A DNA stretch of 64,000 nucleotides from Otis tarda (taxonomy: Eukaryota > Chordata > Aves > Otidiformes > Otididae). The notes under the pieces are model-generated. The model was not told where the DNA came from. It saw only the letters and a list, made by a program, of their open reading frames with translations, and did not search any database. The position numbers and the translations under genes were made by a program. Position 1 is the stretch's first letter. Every line of letters starts with the position of its first letter. The DNA lies in the NCBI GenBank assembly GCA_026413225.1, contig CM048552.1:212983553-213047552 (forward strand). Direction: 5' to 3'. Of this stretch, positions 1 through 13,581 are shown piece by piece.

Positions 1-1170
1 TCTGCTCTGTAGAGCTGAACAAAGCAAAATTATTTGAAAGGCTAATTGGTTCTGGCTTGTACTTTATATAAAACCGTTAGCTAATTCCAGTGGCCTTGCT
101 GGGGTACAGCACATAAATTGGGGAAAAAAAAAACCCAACAAAACCTGTTAGACACGGTCTGAGTATCAAGTGCTTATCAGTTCCGAGCTAAAGGTAGAAA
201 GCAGACTGCTCAGGTGTGCTCTGTGCTGCATGCTGGTACAATTCATCACTGACATTTTGCCTAAAAAGACCCCCTCATATAACAAATACAGACTAAATTT
301 AAAAGTTAAATGCCATTTTACTTCATCAGTCTAATTTAAAACAGCCTGTTTTGTTTTCCTAATCCTATCCAGTAATTTATTCTAAGAGAGGGATGGCACA
401 GACGAAGAAACTCCTACAAAGGCTGCTCTGGAACCCAAATCATTGCTGATCTCCTCCTTCCTACAATTCCATTCCTAAAATGCTCTTTTGCAGCAGAGAC
501 ACAGGAAAAATCTACCCACAAAGAAATTTCCATCATACTCATCAGGGGTGTGACCACCTTCACACTTTTACCCGATTTGCTCTTAGATTCTTTGCACAAG
601 GAGTTAAATGATGTTAGACTAGGCCTAGAGAAGCACGGCTTACAGGCAGCCCAAAGCCTAGGTAAAACACAGGCTAAACCCACTATTTTTTTTCCACCAG
701 CTGCTAAAAGCAAGAAAAGCTTTCTTTGTAGAACCTCTGGCTTAGTATCTCCTAGTGAGCTGCTTAATGGTTTGCAGAAGAGGACAATCTTAATGGAGGG
801 AGGAGGGGAAAAAAAAGAAGAACCTTGCCATGACTGAAGAAAAATACGCCTGCAGTTGACACTCCAATTTCTTGCCTTTTCCGCTCCCCCACACAAGCAG
901 GTTGTTAGCAGTAAAACACATTTGTGTTCAAAAGCGTGTGAAAAGCTGGAACAACAAACTGTTCTGCTCTGCATGCTCCAATTCTCCTCTTCACACTGAA
1001 GGCAAGCATGGAGGAGGTGTTGCTGGGATATGCAGAGACTGTAGCTGCCCGTCTCGCTACAGCTCTTTCCTACTGCAGGCCTATAAAAAACTGAACTATA
1101 CAACGTGGTTTACATTTCAGGCAGCAGTGCTTACTTTTACTCCTTTACCACGCATGGATTTAATACTTTG

Positions 1171-1619
1171 ATCACAGAATCACAGAATGGTTTGGGTTGG
1201 AAGGGACCTTTAAAGCCCACCCAGTCGAACGCCCCTGCAAGGAGCAGGGACATCTCCAACCACATCAGGTTGCTCACAGCCCCGGCCAACCTGGCCTGGA
1301 ATGTTTCCAGGGATGGGGCATCCACCGCCTCTCTGGGCAACCTGGGACACTGCTCCACCACCCTCAGTGTAAAAAAATTTTTCCTAATATCTAATCTGAA
1401 TCTCCCTCCCTCTATGTTAAAACCATTGCCCCTCGTCCTGTCACAGCAGGCCCTGCTGAAGAGTCTCTCCCCACCTTTCCTGCAGCCCCCTTTGGGCACT
1501 GGGAGCCGCTCTCAGCTCTCCCCGGAGCCTCCTCTTCTCCAGGCTGAACAGCCCCAGCTCTCTCAGCCTGGCCTCACAGCAGAGCTGCTCCAGCCCTCTT
1601 ATCTTCATGGCCCTAAAAT
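1171..1619 (-). mobile_element. CR1 LINE 3' fragment, minus orientation
   Basis: The piece begins with the reversed CR1 tail (ATCACAGAATCACAGAATGG) and continues with the reverse complement of the CR1 3' end and the final codons of its reverse-transcriptase frame. It ends near ATGGCCCTAAAATTTG. It is truncated at its 5' side, as most avian CR1 copies are, and its frame is interrupted, so it is inactive. Confidence 0.9.
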
Positions 1620-4600
1620 TTGTTAGGCCAAAAATTTGTTAGGTATTATCTGTCCACCCAAAGAAGGAGAAAGTATAAAATAAAGTAAAAAAAAAATAAA
1701 CTAAGGAAAAAAACTACCTTATTCAAGTTGACTCAAATTTTTCAATTCCTTTAGCTCTTTGTTCTTCTTCTTTAACTAACACATCACTTAAGTGGCAGAT
1801 GAAAACCCAAGCAGGTTTTGTGCTATTGTGTCTCACAGTGCCTTTAAATTGTAAGCCAAACACGTTCGCACTACAACTGAAACAAAAGGAAACAGCAGAA
1901 TCTCATCATCTTTTCTTATCACTAGACAGGTCCCTCTTTGCTGTTTAAGATGTAAATCAAGCTGCATGTATTTCAGCTTTGAAGCCTGTATCTTTGCAAT
2001 GGGGAAAAAACACCAAAGTCGTATTAATACACAGTGGATTACCTGATAAGAAGCCTAAATATGAAGAACATCCTTCTAATTCACAAATGGGAAGTAAGCA
2101 TTTCAGGGCTCAGTGTTTGGCAGCATTTTTGATGTGGAGGTAGTTAAGCAAATCATACTGACTCGCTTCTTACGCGAGCTGGAGGCAAGGCTGGTACTCC
2201 AGACTGGGGGAGCATACAAAATTTGTTCTTCAGCTACTCTTCTACTACAGAAAGCAGCAATAGCCTGTTATTTCCACTCCTCTGTTTCATCTGCTCCTGG
2301 CCTTTTGCCCCTCCCTGGTTAATAAAATCAATTTATCAGCCTCAGATATCAGTGTACACATTTGGAACCGCACCGTGAGATTCTGGGTTCTTGGCAACCA
2401 CTGCTTATCTATTAATATACCAACCAGCTAGCGAAAGACGGTTAGCCTAAGTACTTGAAGCTGGAAACTGTACTTGTAATTTAGAACAAAGAAAATGGAC
2501 TTTGGCGTGTTCTTGGATTTCTAGGAAAGAAATCTGAGCAGAGAGAGAAAGAAAGGACAATCCCTGCGATGACAATGATACTCTGAGTAACTCAGCGTAG
2601 TTGTGGCTGTTTAGTATGACACGCTGCCTTGACAGCTCCAGAATGAACTAATTCAGATTCACTGGGCTTGGTCCTGTCTAGATGCACGTATGTGATGGCA
2701 AAGTGACATGCAAGTCACTGCTGCTGCATGGCACAGAGCTTCTGGGACACTGTCTGCAGCAGTAAGCTGAGCTTCCCCTTCAATGACTTGTAGACTTGAT
2801 CCTCTGGAGAGTCTGAACACCCTTCCACATTCCCTAAGCTATTGTGCAGGTAGAAATACTAACCAGGATGAAAGCTGTACTCACTTTCAGGAAGACATCC
2901 CCAAACAAGCTGTGCAACAGAGTGAAATGCCACTCAGGTTAGTTTTATACATGGTCTTTAGCAGGACAATGTCCAAGTAAGAAAAGCTCTGTGGAGAAGA
3001 CATGCCCCGAAAAGGTAATTTTTAACAGAATGCTTTGCAACCTGAACATGTAGAAAGTAAGAATAAGTTCCGCTAAAAGGCACAATATATCAAGCCACAA
3101 AACTGCAACTAACTGTAGTCTTAGTAGCAGGAGGGACTCTGGAGAGCCGTAGGACATTGAGTGGGTCCACACAGATTTCCCAAAGTGGGGAGTCTCGTAA
3201 GTTTGAACAGGTTGTACCCTGACATAAGATATTCTTCATGAAGTTTCAAGCTCCCATGTGTACTTCTACATACACATTTCATCATGGTTTTGCTTCCTTC
3301 CTTGCATTTGTATATTTAAAACACATACGGAGAACAATTTTATTAATTTTTTAATTGAGGCAAATGAAATAGCTTTTTCTCCCACACTCACTCTCTCCTC
3401 TCCTACCCAAAGTCACCTGAACTGGTAAATCCAATACTTGTATTTTACTTCTATCACTGTTGCAGCAAATTCACTGGTCATATTATTAAGCTATGATCAG
3501 CGAACACATCCAGGCACTCGCTCACTCCCTCCCTTGGCGATCTGTGCGCAGCTTAGAACAAGAATAGTTGGTATTTGCCCATCAGTGCACACTCTTCCAT
3601 TTTGAATCATGTGTCATCCTAGCCCTCAAGGTCTCCCAGTTCTCTCTTCATCTCCTCCTCCGTACTCAGTGATGCCTCTGAACTTTGTATCATCACAAGT
3701 ATCACCAGTACATGACACATTTTTCCTGCTACAGGTCAGTACATAAATACAATCCCACCACTGATCCTGAGAAAGTCCAGAGTGAGACTGCCTTCCATCA
3801 TCTCCTTGAGTCATTTTCCACTAGTCACCCCCTTACCCTGTTTGCCATTCTCATACTGATCTACTTCTCCAGCTTGCTTAGTTTCTCATAAGACATCATA
3901 ACACCACCTCTGGAATATCTACACAAAAGACATTTTTTTAAATTGCATTTCGTAATGTAGAAGAAACAGCTGTTTAGTCTAATTTTCTATCTACCTTTTA
4001 ATTATTTGTTTGCTCAAAAATAGCTTCAAACTCTTGCAGCAGATGACTATGCAAATAATGCAGGTTTTTAGATCTGTTTCATTATCCATGTAACTTGGCC
4101 CACTGTTGAATGAGGTTTTTGATCACCACAAGTGTAGAGCCAGCAGCCAGTCTTCCTCAACCCCTTTCCTTGTATAAGCACAAATACACGAGGTAAACAA
4201 GTATGAGCAACTTATCTAATCTAAAACTAATTCTGAGGAGAGTTTTAAACCTGTTCAGTTCTCCAGTCAAATTCACATCAGAGAGTAAATTTGTGTGCCA
4301 AACGGGAAAGAGGAGGAGGACACAGCTGTTTTCTTGGACAATGATGCTGGCTTAGAAACAACGAGGAAACTCGGGACATAGGGTTGTTCAGCGGGATGGA
4401 AATTAGGTAGTAATACTGCTCTAGCCTGAGAGATTTTAACTTAAACAACACAATACATGCTTGTAAAGGCCACTGCTATCTTTCATTTAATTGATGAGGC
4501 GGCAAAAAGTACCAGATAAGTTGCCAGGCAGGGAAGTAGTTTTTTTTTCCTTCTAACGATGTCTAGCCTCCAGCTGACCAAAATGTGCATCTCATCCCTC

Positions 4601-5434
4601 CTCCGGTTCAAGCGCTGAGACCCTTAAAGATCTGCAATATGTGGATGGAGAAAAAGAATTCGGTCTCTTTTGCCACTGTGCAATGAATAACAAACTGAAA
4701 CCCCCTTCAGGTGCTGCTGGCAGTAAGCAATTTATAAACCTAAGTTGGGAAGGAAAGTAGAAAGTAATTCACTTTCTATGAGGCTTAGATCCCAGCTACT
4801 AAATATAATAGTAGCCAGGATATAAAAATAATTTTCCACTCTTATTGCTCTCCTTTCAGGGGAAAAAAAACCACACTGAAACAATGAATAATACAAAGCT
4901 GTCCATGCAGTTATTCCCTTTTTTGCAAGGATGACAAATAATGATGATCACAGACAAATACCTAGAGGTATCAAACACTGCTTTATGTCCTGATGCTGCT
5001 TTCCAGAACAGTTAGGGGCTGAAACTGTGATTTAAACTACGATTGCACGAGCATATTTAAGATGCACGAGCTCTGCAACCCATTCAGTTGGGCTATACTT
5101 ACTGAAATTATATTGAGTGTTTTGTTTTTTTTTTTTTTGTGCACTCTAAAATAAAAGACAAGTATTAAGAAAATAACTTTGCTTAGCTGTGCAGTCAGAG
5201 AAATGCTTCCTCTGGATTTACAACATATTTGGCAAAGACTGTGAAAAAAAATGAGTGCAGCACTTGAACGTTTGGAATTTGGACATAACTCTATGTTCTC
5301 CATAAAAATCAATTTGGAAAGAGTTGTTGTAAGAAGTCCAGCACTTTTATGGGCCTTAATCTTTTCTACATTGATTCTTCATGTATAAATCATAACAGGG
5401 AATTCATATTCTGAACCTAAGGGAAACCAGATGC

Positions 5435-5456
5435 AAAAAAAAAAAAAAAAAAAAAA
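5435..5456. repeat. 22-base A homopolymer
   Basis: An uninterrupted A run in ACER3 intron 6, 58 bases before a short CR1 piece. Confidence 0.95.
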
Positions 5457-5514
5457 GGTCTGGGGCACCAGTTTAAAGTTTCCCTATTTCCCTCTTTCCT
5501 GACAAGTCATAATT

Positions 5515-5654
5515 CCCATCCCTGGAAACGTTCAAGGCCAGGTTGGATGAGGCTCTGAGCAACCTGATGTGGTTGGAGATGGCTTCTTGCAGGGGGGTTG
5601 GACTGGGTGGCCTTTGAAGGTCCCTTCCAACCTCAACTATTCCACGATTCTATG
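5515..5654 (+). mobile_element. Short CR1 LINE 3' fragment, plus orientation
   Basis: About 140 bases match the CR1 3' end. They run from CCCATCCCTGGAAACG through GGTCCCTTCCAACC to a single tail octamer ending ATTCTATG. A 22-A run lies 58 bases upstream. Confidence 0.88.
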
Positions 5655-6299
5655 CCAATGCATCCAACTGGAATACAGTGAAGCTGTGATGTGTTTAGTG
5701 CAATAAATGCAGGTTGAGTAGATAATTGATTAAAAAAATAAAAGTTCAGTATCAGTAGTAAATTCTGCCACTGTTAACAAAATCACTTTGAGTCACTTCA
5801 TTCAAAACCAGTTCTAACCAACTCAGTAAAAGCATCAGAAATTGCGGCTTTCACCCCAGCCAGTAACTTCCTGCCAGAAATGTAAGGAGGGGGAAAAAAA
5901 AAAAAAATAAAGGTTTTAATTAGCATCATCAAGAAAATCCTGCAAATTTCTCTTTTTATCTATAGGTAGAGTAACAATTCATGTTTCTAGGTCTCATATT
6001 GTTTGGAGCAGCTGGGAATTTATTTTATTCATCAGTGCTTCACTAATGCACCAATAGGAATCACGTAGCATTTTTACAACTGCTGATGCAGCAAGCGCAT
6101 TTTGACAAGCGATGGCACTACCAATTTCAGAAATTAAGGTTTGAAAGCTCTGTCCTGCAGAGCTCAGTGCTTTTGCCTGGCAATTTTTCAGCCGTTATCC
6201 CTAATCAAAAAATCATAAATGAGGGAAAACTACTCACTGCATACATAAAGGAGCATGATTCCTAACCTCCTGCGAAGAGGCAAGTGACACAAGTCCTAT

Positions 6300-6855
6300 C
6301 TATCCTACTCTGCCCTGGTGAGACCCCACCTGGAGTACTGCGTCCAGTTCTGGAGTCCCCAACACAAGAAGGACATGGACCAGTTGAAGAGGGTCCAGAG
6401 GAGGGCCACAAAGATGATCAGAGGGCTGGAGCACCTCTCCTATGAGGACAGGCTGAGAGAGTTGGGGCTGTTCAGCCTGGAGAAGAGGAGGCTCTGGGGA
6501 GACCTGAGAGCGGTCTTCCAATACCTCAAGGGGGCCTACAGGAAAGATGGGGAGAAGCTGTTCAGTAGGGCCTGTTGTGATAGGACAAGGGGTAATGGGT
6601 TTAAATTAGAAGGAGGTAGGTTTAGATTAGATATTAGAAAAAAATTTTTTACAATGAGAGTTGTAGAGCACTGGAACAGGTTGCCCAGAGAGGTGGTGGA
6701 TGCCCCATCCCTGGAAACGTTCAAGGCCAGGCTGGATGAGGCTCTGAGCAACCTGATCTAGTCAGGGATGTCCCTGCTTCTTGCAGGGGGGTTGGACTAG
6801 ATGACCTTTGAAGGTCCCTTCCAACTCTAACCATTCTATGATTCTATGATTCTAT
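6300..6855 (+). mobile_element. CR1 LINE 3' fragment with open RT C-terminal frame
   Basis: This copy keeps an uninterrupted frame of 147 codons (6318-6761) for the C-terminal part of the CR1 polymerase, with [39 protein letters not shown] and [10 protein letters not shown]. It is followed by the usual 3' end and a tail of repeated ATTCTATG to 6855. The catalytic reverse-transcriptase core and endonuclease are missing, so it is 5' truncated and not autonomous. The intact frame suggests modest age. Confidence 0.93.
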
Positions 6856-7458
6856 CGCCACAGGCTGTGGATGCATATTAACACTCCGGGGCTGCTGCAG
6901 AAGGAACCTGTACCAAATACGCCGTTAAGGCTTTAAGGCAAAAACAACCAGTCTGCTACGTAACTCCAGAAGACATTATGTGTTTAAATTCAGCTTCAAT
7001 TTACAAAAAATAAAATTGAGTGGTTAAAAAAAAAAAACCCCATTAATATGTTAAAGCGGAGAGAAGAACATGGTGCTAAGGGACCCCCTTACGATGTCAG
7101 GTCACGGTTTCACAGCAGCTGCTAACAGAAAGAAGTGGACAAGGACTCATTAAGCTCCCCCTCTCACACCCACCTTAGCCCATGGAGAGGGTCACCTTGT
7201 TACACTTGCTACTGATGAAAACCACGTGAAATATTAGGTGAAACACTAAAAGACAACACACATGAAACCATTCTAGTTTTTCAGGTCACCAGGAAACAGG
7301 ATGGCAATGTGACAGGCAGCCACACTGCTTAAAGAAAAAGCAAAGGCAAGTTGTGCTTGCCTTCCATCTTCCTTCCAGCTAAAAAACTCCGTAAAACATT
7401 CCAATAAAACAGCACAGTTTAAAAACAAGATTAGCTTCTTCAACAGAGCAAGATTTAC

Positions 7459-7494
7459 CTGATGGAATACAGGCTCTTTCAAATTTAAGTAAAC
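7459..7494 (-). CDS. ACER3: ACER3 coding exon 6, 36-base micro-exon (residues 135-146)
   Basis: This very short exon encodes [12 protein letters not shown], matching human VYLKVKEPIFHQ. The acceptor is ATCTTTCCAG and the donor GTAAATCT. Both ends lie on codon boundaries, so skipping it would keep the frame. Directly upstream on the minus strand is a run of 22 T that supplies the polypyrimidine tract. This is the last ACER3 exon I can find; the family continues with V-MYGMLVF, which I do not see between here and position 1. Confidence 0.92.
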
Positions 7495-10400
7495 CTGGAA
7501 AGATTAAAAAAAAAAAAAAAAAAAAAAGATAAATAATTTGCAGAGAACAATCATAACATTCATCTCAGTATTGCCAAGACTTGTTCCTATCCATGCACCA
7601 TTAAAGTTGATTAAATATTTGAAGTCTCCTCTGGCAAAACCTGAGGTTTCAACTGTGGAATTATTTTAAATTAAGAAATAGAAATAGAGACATTAAAATC
7701 TAAAATCTCCTAATTCAGTAGGGCTGCAAGACATACAAAAACAAATAAGAGAGAAACTACCAGACACACTTCCAATATGCACTGCAAGAAGCAATTGGAT
7801 TACTGCTTTTCATTTTTTCTAAACAGTGGTTTAGATAGAAAGGTTTCAGGTTTCTCTGGCCAGTACATAATTTTCCCAACAAAAGAATAATTTGTTCTTC
7901 TTGAGGGGAAATGAGAGATTCAGTACTGCCTAACATTCCTTCACTGGCAGGAAAACCGGCAAACTGTGAAAATGTTGTATTAGAAAAAGTTACTTACAAT
8001 GCTGACTACGAAGCTGTATGTTACTAACAAGAAAAGCAGTGGATAATTGACTGTGTTCTTGTACTTGAAACATTCATACCTGGAACAGAACATAAAGGAG
8101 AGCGGTAACATCCATCGCTTACCATATAAAGGATGCATTTCAAGGTGTATTATCACAAAATTTGTGAGAAAATTGATTCAAATAAGTCTTAGGCCCTTCA
8201 AGAAATTGTAGCTCCTCCAGTAAACGTGCCATTTTCATACAAAAATTCACACTTTTACCAGTAAATGATTTTGAAAAAAACTAGTGCAAAAAAAAAAAAA
8301 AAAAACCCCAATAAGCTCATGCATATACAAAAAATAACCCAGTCAGTGGAAAGAGTTTGGGAAGCAGAAGCATTTTCAGAAGGTGCTGAAGGGGTGATAA
8401 TGGATGGCAAATTAGAAATGAGTTTAAAATGCAATACAGCTGCCAAAAAACATTACATCTGTGAGCTAAAGGCAGCGTGGGAAAGGGACTGCCTTACAAA
8501 ACAGTGAACTCCAGAGCTCTGTTAAAATGCGGATTGTTTATGGCTTTACTACAGTCACAGTGCAGTAAATTTGCTGGACTGACTACGGGTAGAAGTGGAA
8601 GGTAAAACCAGCTAATTGCTCCCGGTATGTAAAACAGCTCGTTAAAATCAGCTTCACAGGCTCTACGCTGCACTTCAGTCACAGTTGTGACGGAATTACA
8701 CGCGCGCACATCCCAGATCATATCTCCACCAGAAAAAAAGGTTCAAAGAACTCAATAAAAATGAACTGTGAGCAGCACAAAATCATTAAAGGAAGTTGTC
8801 TATGTAACTCCAAGTTACATCTGCCTAGCTTGTAGTTTACAAACTTTTGGAAACAGACATCATCATAGATGAATAAAAGGAAATAAAGAAAAAACATGTA
8901 GGAATATCTGGGGGGAAACAAAAAATGTGCTACATTGCACAATGAATTGCCAAAGTAATTACACAGCTTGAGAGTCAGCAGGACTGAATGATGTACAAGG
9001 GAATGTCCTGTGCAGAGCCACCCCACCAACTACCTTCAAGAAAACCAAAATGATTATTAAAGACCTCAAACTACACATCATCTCATTCTTCTGAACGTTT
9101 TAATTACTACCAAGCATACATATACAGAATATTATTAGAGCTATAAATTCAGTAACAGACTTCAGTGCTCCTGAAGATAATAATCATTGAACAAAATAAG
9201 CAGGATTATTTTTTCAAACATATTTTGCTACCCACCTCTTGTCCTTTTCCCCAGTCACATTCAAATCAGACAAAATAAATGCAATTTCAAGGAGGTAGGG
9301 AGCTACAATGGAAATATTTCTTCTAACAGAGGCATTATGATTCTGGTTCTGAATTTGCACAAATTGTACTGATGTATGAATCACAAACCAATGGTGATTT
9401 CCATAGATGTGGGTTTAGTCCTACAGCATCCCATCTCCGTTGCAAGCCTCTAGTAATCTTCAAAGGTATTTTAGTTTTCAATAGCTGAATATTTGAGATG
9501 TTCAAAAGTAAAAAGACAATATTTTTTTTGTCTTTTTGTTTGCAACAGGTTGATTTATCATTTGGATTTTCCAAGTGACAGAACAAACCGTGTTACATCC
9601 AGGCTTTGCAGCAACAGGCAAGGAAAAGCCAACTTGCTGCGTCTGTACAGTCGGCAAATGCTACATTGCTCCCAAAAGTAAATGGGAGAAAACATCCTGG
9701 CATGGCATTAAGCTGTCATTTCCAAGACATTCTCCACAAAATATGCACTCTTCATAAAATCTTTTTTCTTTAATTTTCCAGATGAATGGAAAGCAGGTTT
9801 AACCAGAAATTTGAAATTTGCATTTGGAGTCAGACTACAGCGTAAAAATACAGCTCAAATTACTATGTTGATAATTTTGTAGGTGTTACTGGGGTTGATT
9901 TTATGATGTTTGCTGTTTACATACCAAGTAACACTGAGCTGAGGTTGTATATTATACAAAGTCTTTAACAAGAGTCATCTTATTTCCTGTTAAACAAACA
10001 CTGGTAAAGCATCTCTAAATTAGCAAAAACTAGGACTAAAGCCAGCCTGGTGCTTTAACAGCCAAGTTACAATGCTGTACCGCTAGCAAAACTGAGATCT
10101 CACTGAAATGGGTAGAAGCTTCAGTGTCAGCCTCACTATACACTAGATTGGGCTTCACAGAGTCTACATTTCAAAAACTAGTATTTCATATTCGGAGAAA
10201 AAAAAAAAACATTTAACAAATACTTACAGGCAGTAGACAAACACACAACAACTGTATATCATTGGCAGTTCATCCAACAGCTACAAAAAGCAGAGACATC
10301 AAAACATGAAAACTACTTTAAACTCACACGTTTGTGTAAGCTAATTAAGGAGAAGTCTTAAGAAAACAGGAGTTTTTAAGTCATTTAGACATCCACCTTC

Positions 10401-13400
10401 TTGACTATACTCCAGTACGCAGCAGTGTCAAATCCTATTCAACTACTGAGAGCCTGCTGCATTAATAAGCTTATTACTCTGAATCTTTTGAATATTGCAT
10501 TTCATAAAAAGCTCACGTCTTCAAAGAACCATACCATTTTCGCTAGTCGTACCTCTTGAAACATTTATAAGAATTAGTTTTGTGAAGTTTGTAAAGACTG
10601 AGTAAGACCACATCACTTACAGCCAGTAGCACTTTCTTACTTCTGTACAAGCTTCACAGAGAAACGGAAATAAATATTTTCCATAACAGAAAATAAAGCT
10701 TTAGCCCATAAGGCTCTATAAAGCCCACCCTGTGATGTGCTTGCATGTTTACTTCCTAATTTTGGATGTTTCTGACATTGTTTTAACTCAGAGACTGTTT
10801 TTGTTTGTTTGTTTGTTGTGAAGTTTTTGGTGTTTTCCCCCAAGCTACTACTGCCAGATAATGGTTTTTGTCTTAAAAGTATTTATACTTCGGGAGAAGA
10901 CTGGTATGTTACAACTAAAATAATTATTTCTCCAGGAAATTGCCACCTTAATGGAGATGGAACTAAACCAGTAATCACAAGAGAGGTGATTTCTCAAGAA
11001 CAGGTATGCTCAAAATTGCCATTTATTTATCGTTGGGGGTGTGGGGAGGAATCATAGCATCATTTTCTTCTAAAACTTTTCTCAAAGAACATTAACAAAT
11101 TTCTGCTCAAAAATACACAGTTAAACTTACCTCCTTACAAAGGACTGAAAATCATGAAAATGCAGAAGCATACAACTGAATCAACTGCCTCTGGTTTCTG
11201 ACATATTAAGCAAACATTAATACTGAGGCATCTTAGAACTGTTACATCAGGTTTGACTCTTTCCTAAGAAAAAAAAAGAACTGAATGCTGCGAGATCTTT
11301 TTCTATCATCACTCTGAAAGCTGTCGATGGCCATGCCTGTACAAAAATTACCTCCCTACTACTAGTACAGGGTCTTTAACAAGTTCACAACCTCATTTTT
11401 CTGAATAAGGAGACACATTAAGAGAAACAGCGGCTTACACAAATCCTTTTATAACGCCAGCTTGATTCTGCTTGGTTTGGGAGAATTTTTCTAACTGCAC
11501 AGGCAAAAATCTTTATGTTTTGAAATTTCATATGGGAAAAAAAGTGATCTAGTCCTTTACAGAAGGAGAGAGATGTATAAACCCAAGTGTGAGCTATCAG
11601 CTTTTTGTGGCTTTGGTCATAAAAACTTCAGGAAACGTTTCACAAGACTGCTAAACAGATCCACTGACTAGCTGTCACTGAAAGGGCAGGTCTTGCTTCT
11701 TCACCAACATTCCCATTGCTTCTCTTGAGCGAGGCAGTCATGCTTGCACCAGGAACACAGATGGCAGCTGAGGCTAACAGGTGAGTTAGGTGGCACCTTG
11801 CCATCACATTAGTTTATCCTGGCTGTGATGCCTTAGATAGGAAAAAACAGAAGCAACAGCTGAATTCAGCTTTATACTAAGAGGTATTATTTTTAAGTTC
11901 AGTGGTATTCTTTACCAAGTCTGATAGGAATTAGCTGCAGGGTTAATACATGCAGCTCTTCAAGAGCGTGAGTTACTTAAGGCTTCATAAAAGAAAAAAG
12001 GAAGGAAAAAAAGAATAACAATTACAATATAGTAACATTTTCCTAATTTGGACACCTGATTACACTCTTAAGTTCACATGCTGACAGCTTCTCAGGGACA
12101 TAACGGTAACATCAAAGAGTCTCCCAGAAGATCCTAGTTAGAATGTGCTTGCAAAAGACAATGGCTTCTGTAACAAAATGAATTAATGCTTTTGGAAATC
12201 CTGTCAACAGCATGTCTGAACAATGAAGAAATACGGAGAGAAGGAAACTGGGTAAGCTGATTTCGCTGATTAAATAAAGCATTTTGGATTCTTGAGGACT
12301 GCACAATCAAGCAGATTCCCATAAAAATAAGAGAAGAGATGTGATAGCTTCAGAAGTGTTCTAAATAACTGCTTTCAATAACAGAAGCTTTCACATTTCT
12401 CTTCATTAAGAGAAATCTGAGTTAACCATTTACAGTATTAAGACTGCAAAACAAATGTGACTTGGATTAAAATAGCCTCTACACATACAAAAAAAAAAAA
12501 ACCAACCCATGTAAGAATGTTTTAAGCCTGGATCACTTTAATGATCTGGGTTTCAGGGTGGCCTTGCTCACCTCCGCATCAGTGCAAGAAAGAGGATTTT
12601 AAACACCAGCAGGGACAGGAACTAGCAGCTGAGGGAAGAGAGATGCAACTGTGGAAATTCAAGGTGGTTTCACCACTGAAGAGAATATAGGTAAATCGTA
12701 CCTCAGTTTGGGAGGGAGTGGTGAAATGGATCTAGAGCCACCTTTTTCATGCCAAGAAAAGCACCATGTATTTTACGTGGTGGCAACAGCGTGCGCCATG
12801 GATGCTGACAGTCTCCAGCACATCCCAGAGAGAATAAAACAGAGCACTGTGGAGGCAAACGTCACTACAGATTGTAATTCAGTTCAAGTTTAAGACGCTT
12901 AACTTTTGGACATCTAGGGTCCCATTATGATCAGTAGAAATCCAGGACTTGATTCAGTTGCCATGGCATAGGCGCCAAATGCCATCTGAGATGCTCTGTC
13001 ATCTCCAATACATCCTCCCAGACTGGCAGATGTGACGGGGTGCGAAGGGGGGGGAGTTCTAAGAGACTTGCACCTTTGTGGGATGGCAGGTGGAGACCAG
13101 ACAGAACACTCACAGGGTCTAAAAATGACACTGTACACCAGTATTCAGATAAACTGGTATTATTCAAGTTAAGACTGCCAATGAAGTCTGTAGAATGATG
13201 CAGCCCAGCTGACTGGCTCCCTAAATTCCACTGACCTAACTGTATTTCCACTGACTACGGTGGGAGCACAGACCTCCGGCACACACTTTTAAATGCAGGT
13301 TTCTCAATTTTGAACTGAACCCCACTTCACTCTGACTTTGATTCAAAGATGAATTTCCTTAATCTTCTCAGACCTAAAACAGGACAACAGGTCAAGATTC

Positions 13401-13550
13401 CTTGTGTCCCTTTAGAAAAAAAGAAATACCAGGACCAAATCCTGATGCCCAGTGATTCATTACAGAATGCCTTCTACTTGAGAATAAGAGAGAGAGGAAG
13501 ACTCAACTATTGCTAATCAGAAGATACTGACTTCAGTATTAATGCTACAG

Positions 13551-13581
<31 letters not shown>

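Larger units (their letters stand above)
1..7458 (-). other. ACER3 intron 6 (partial)
   Basis: The sequence after the donor of the 36-base exon is AT-rich and non-coding as far as the left edge. It holds three CR1 pieces (1171-1619, 5515-5654, 6300-6855) and A-runs, the longest being 22 A at 5435-5456. I searched by eye for the next ACER3 exon peptides (MYGMLVF, NIDNIFC, FHAWWH) on the minus strand and found none. Confidence 0.75.
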
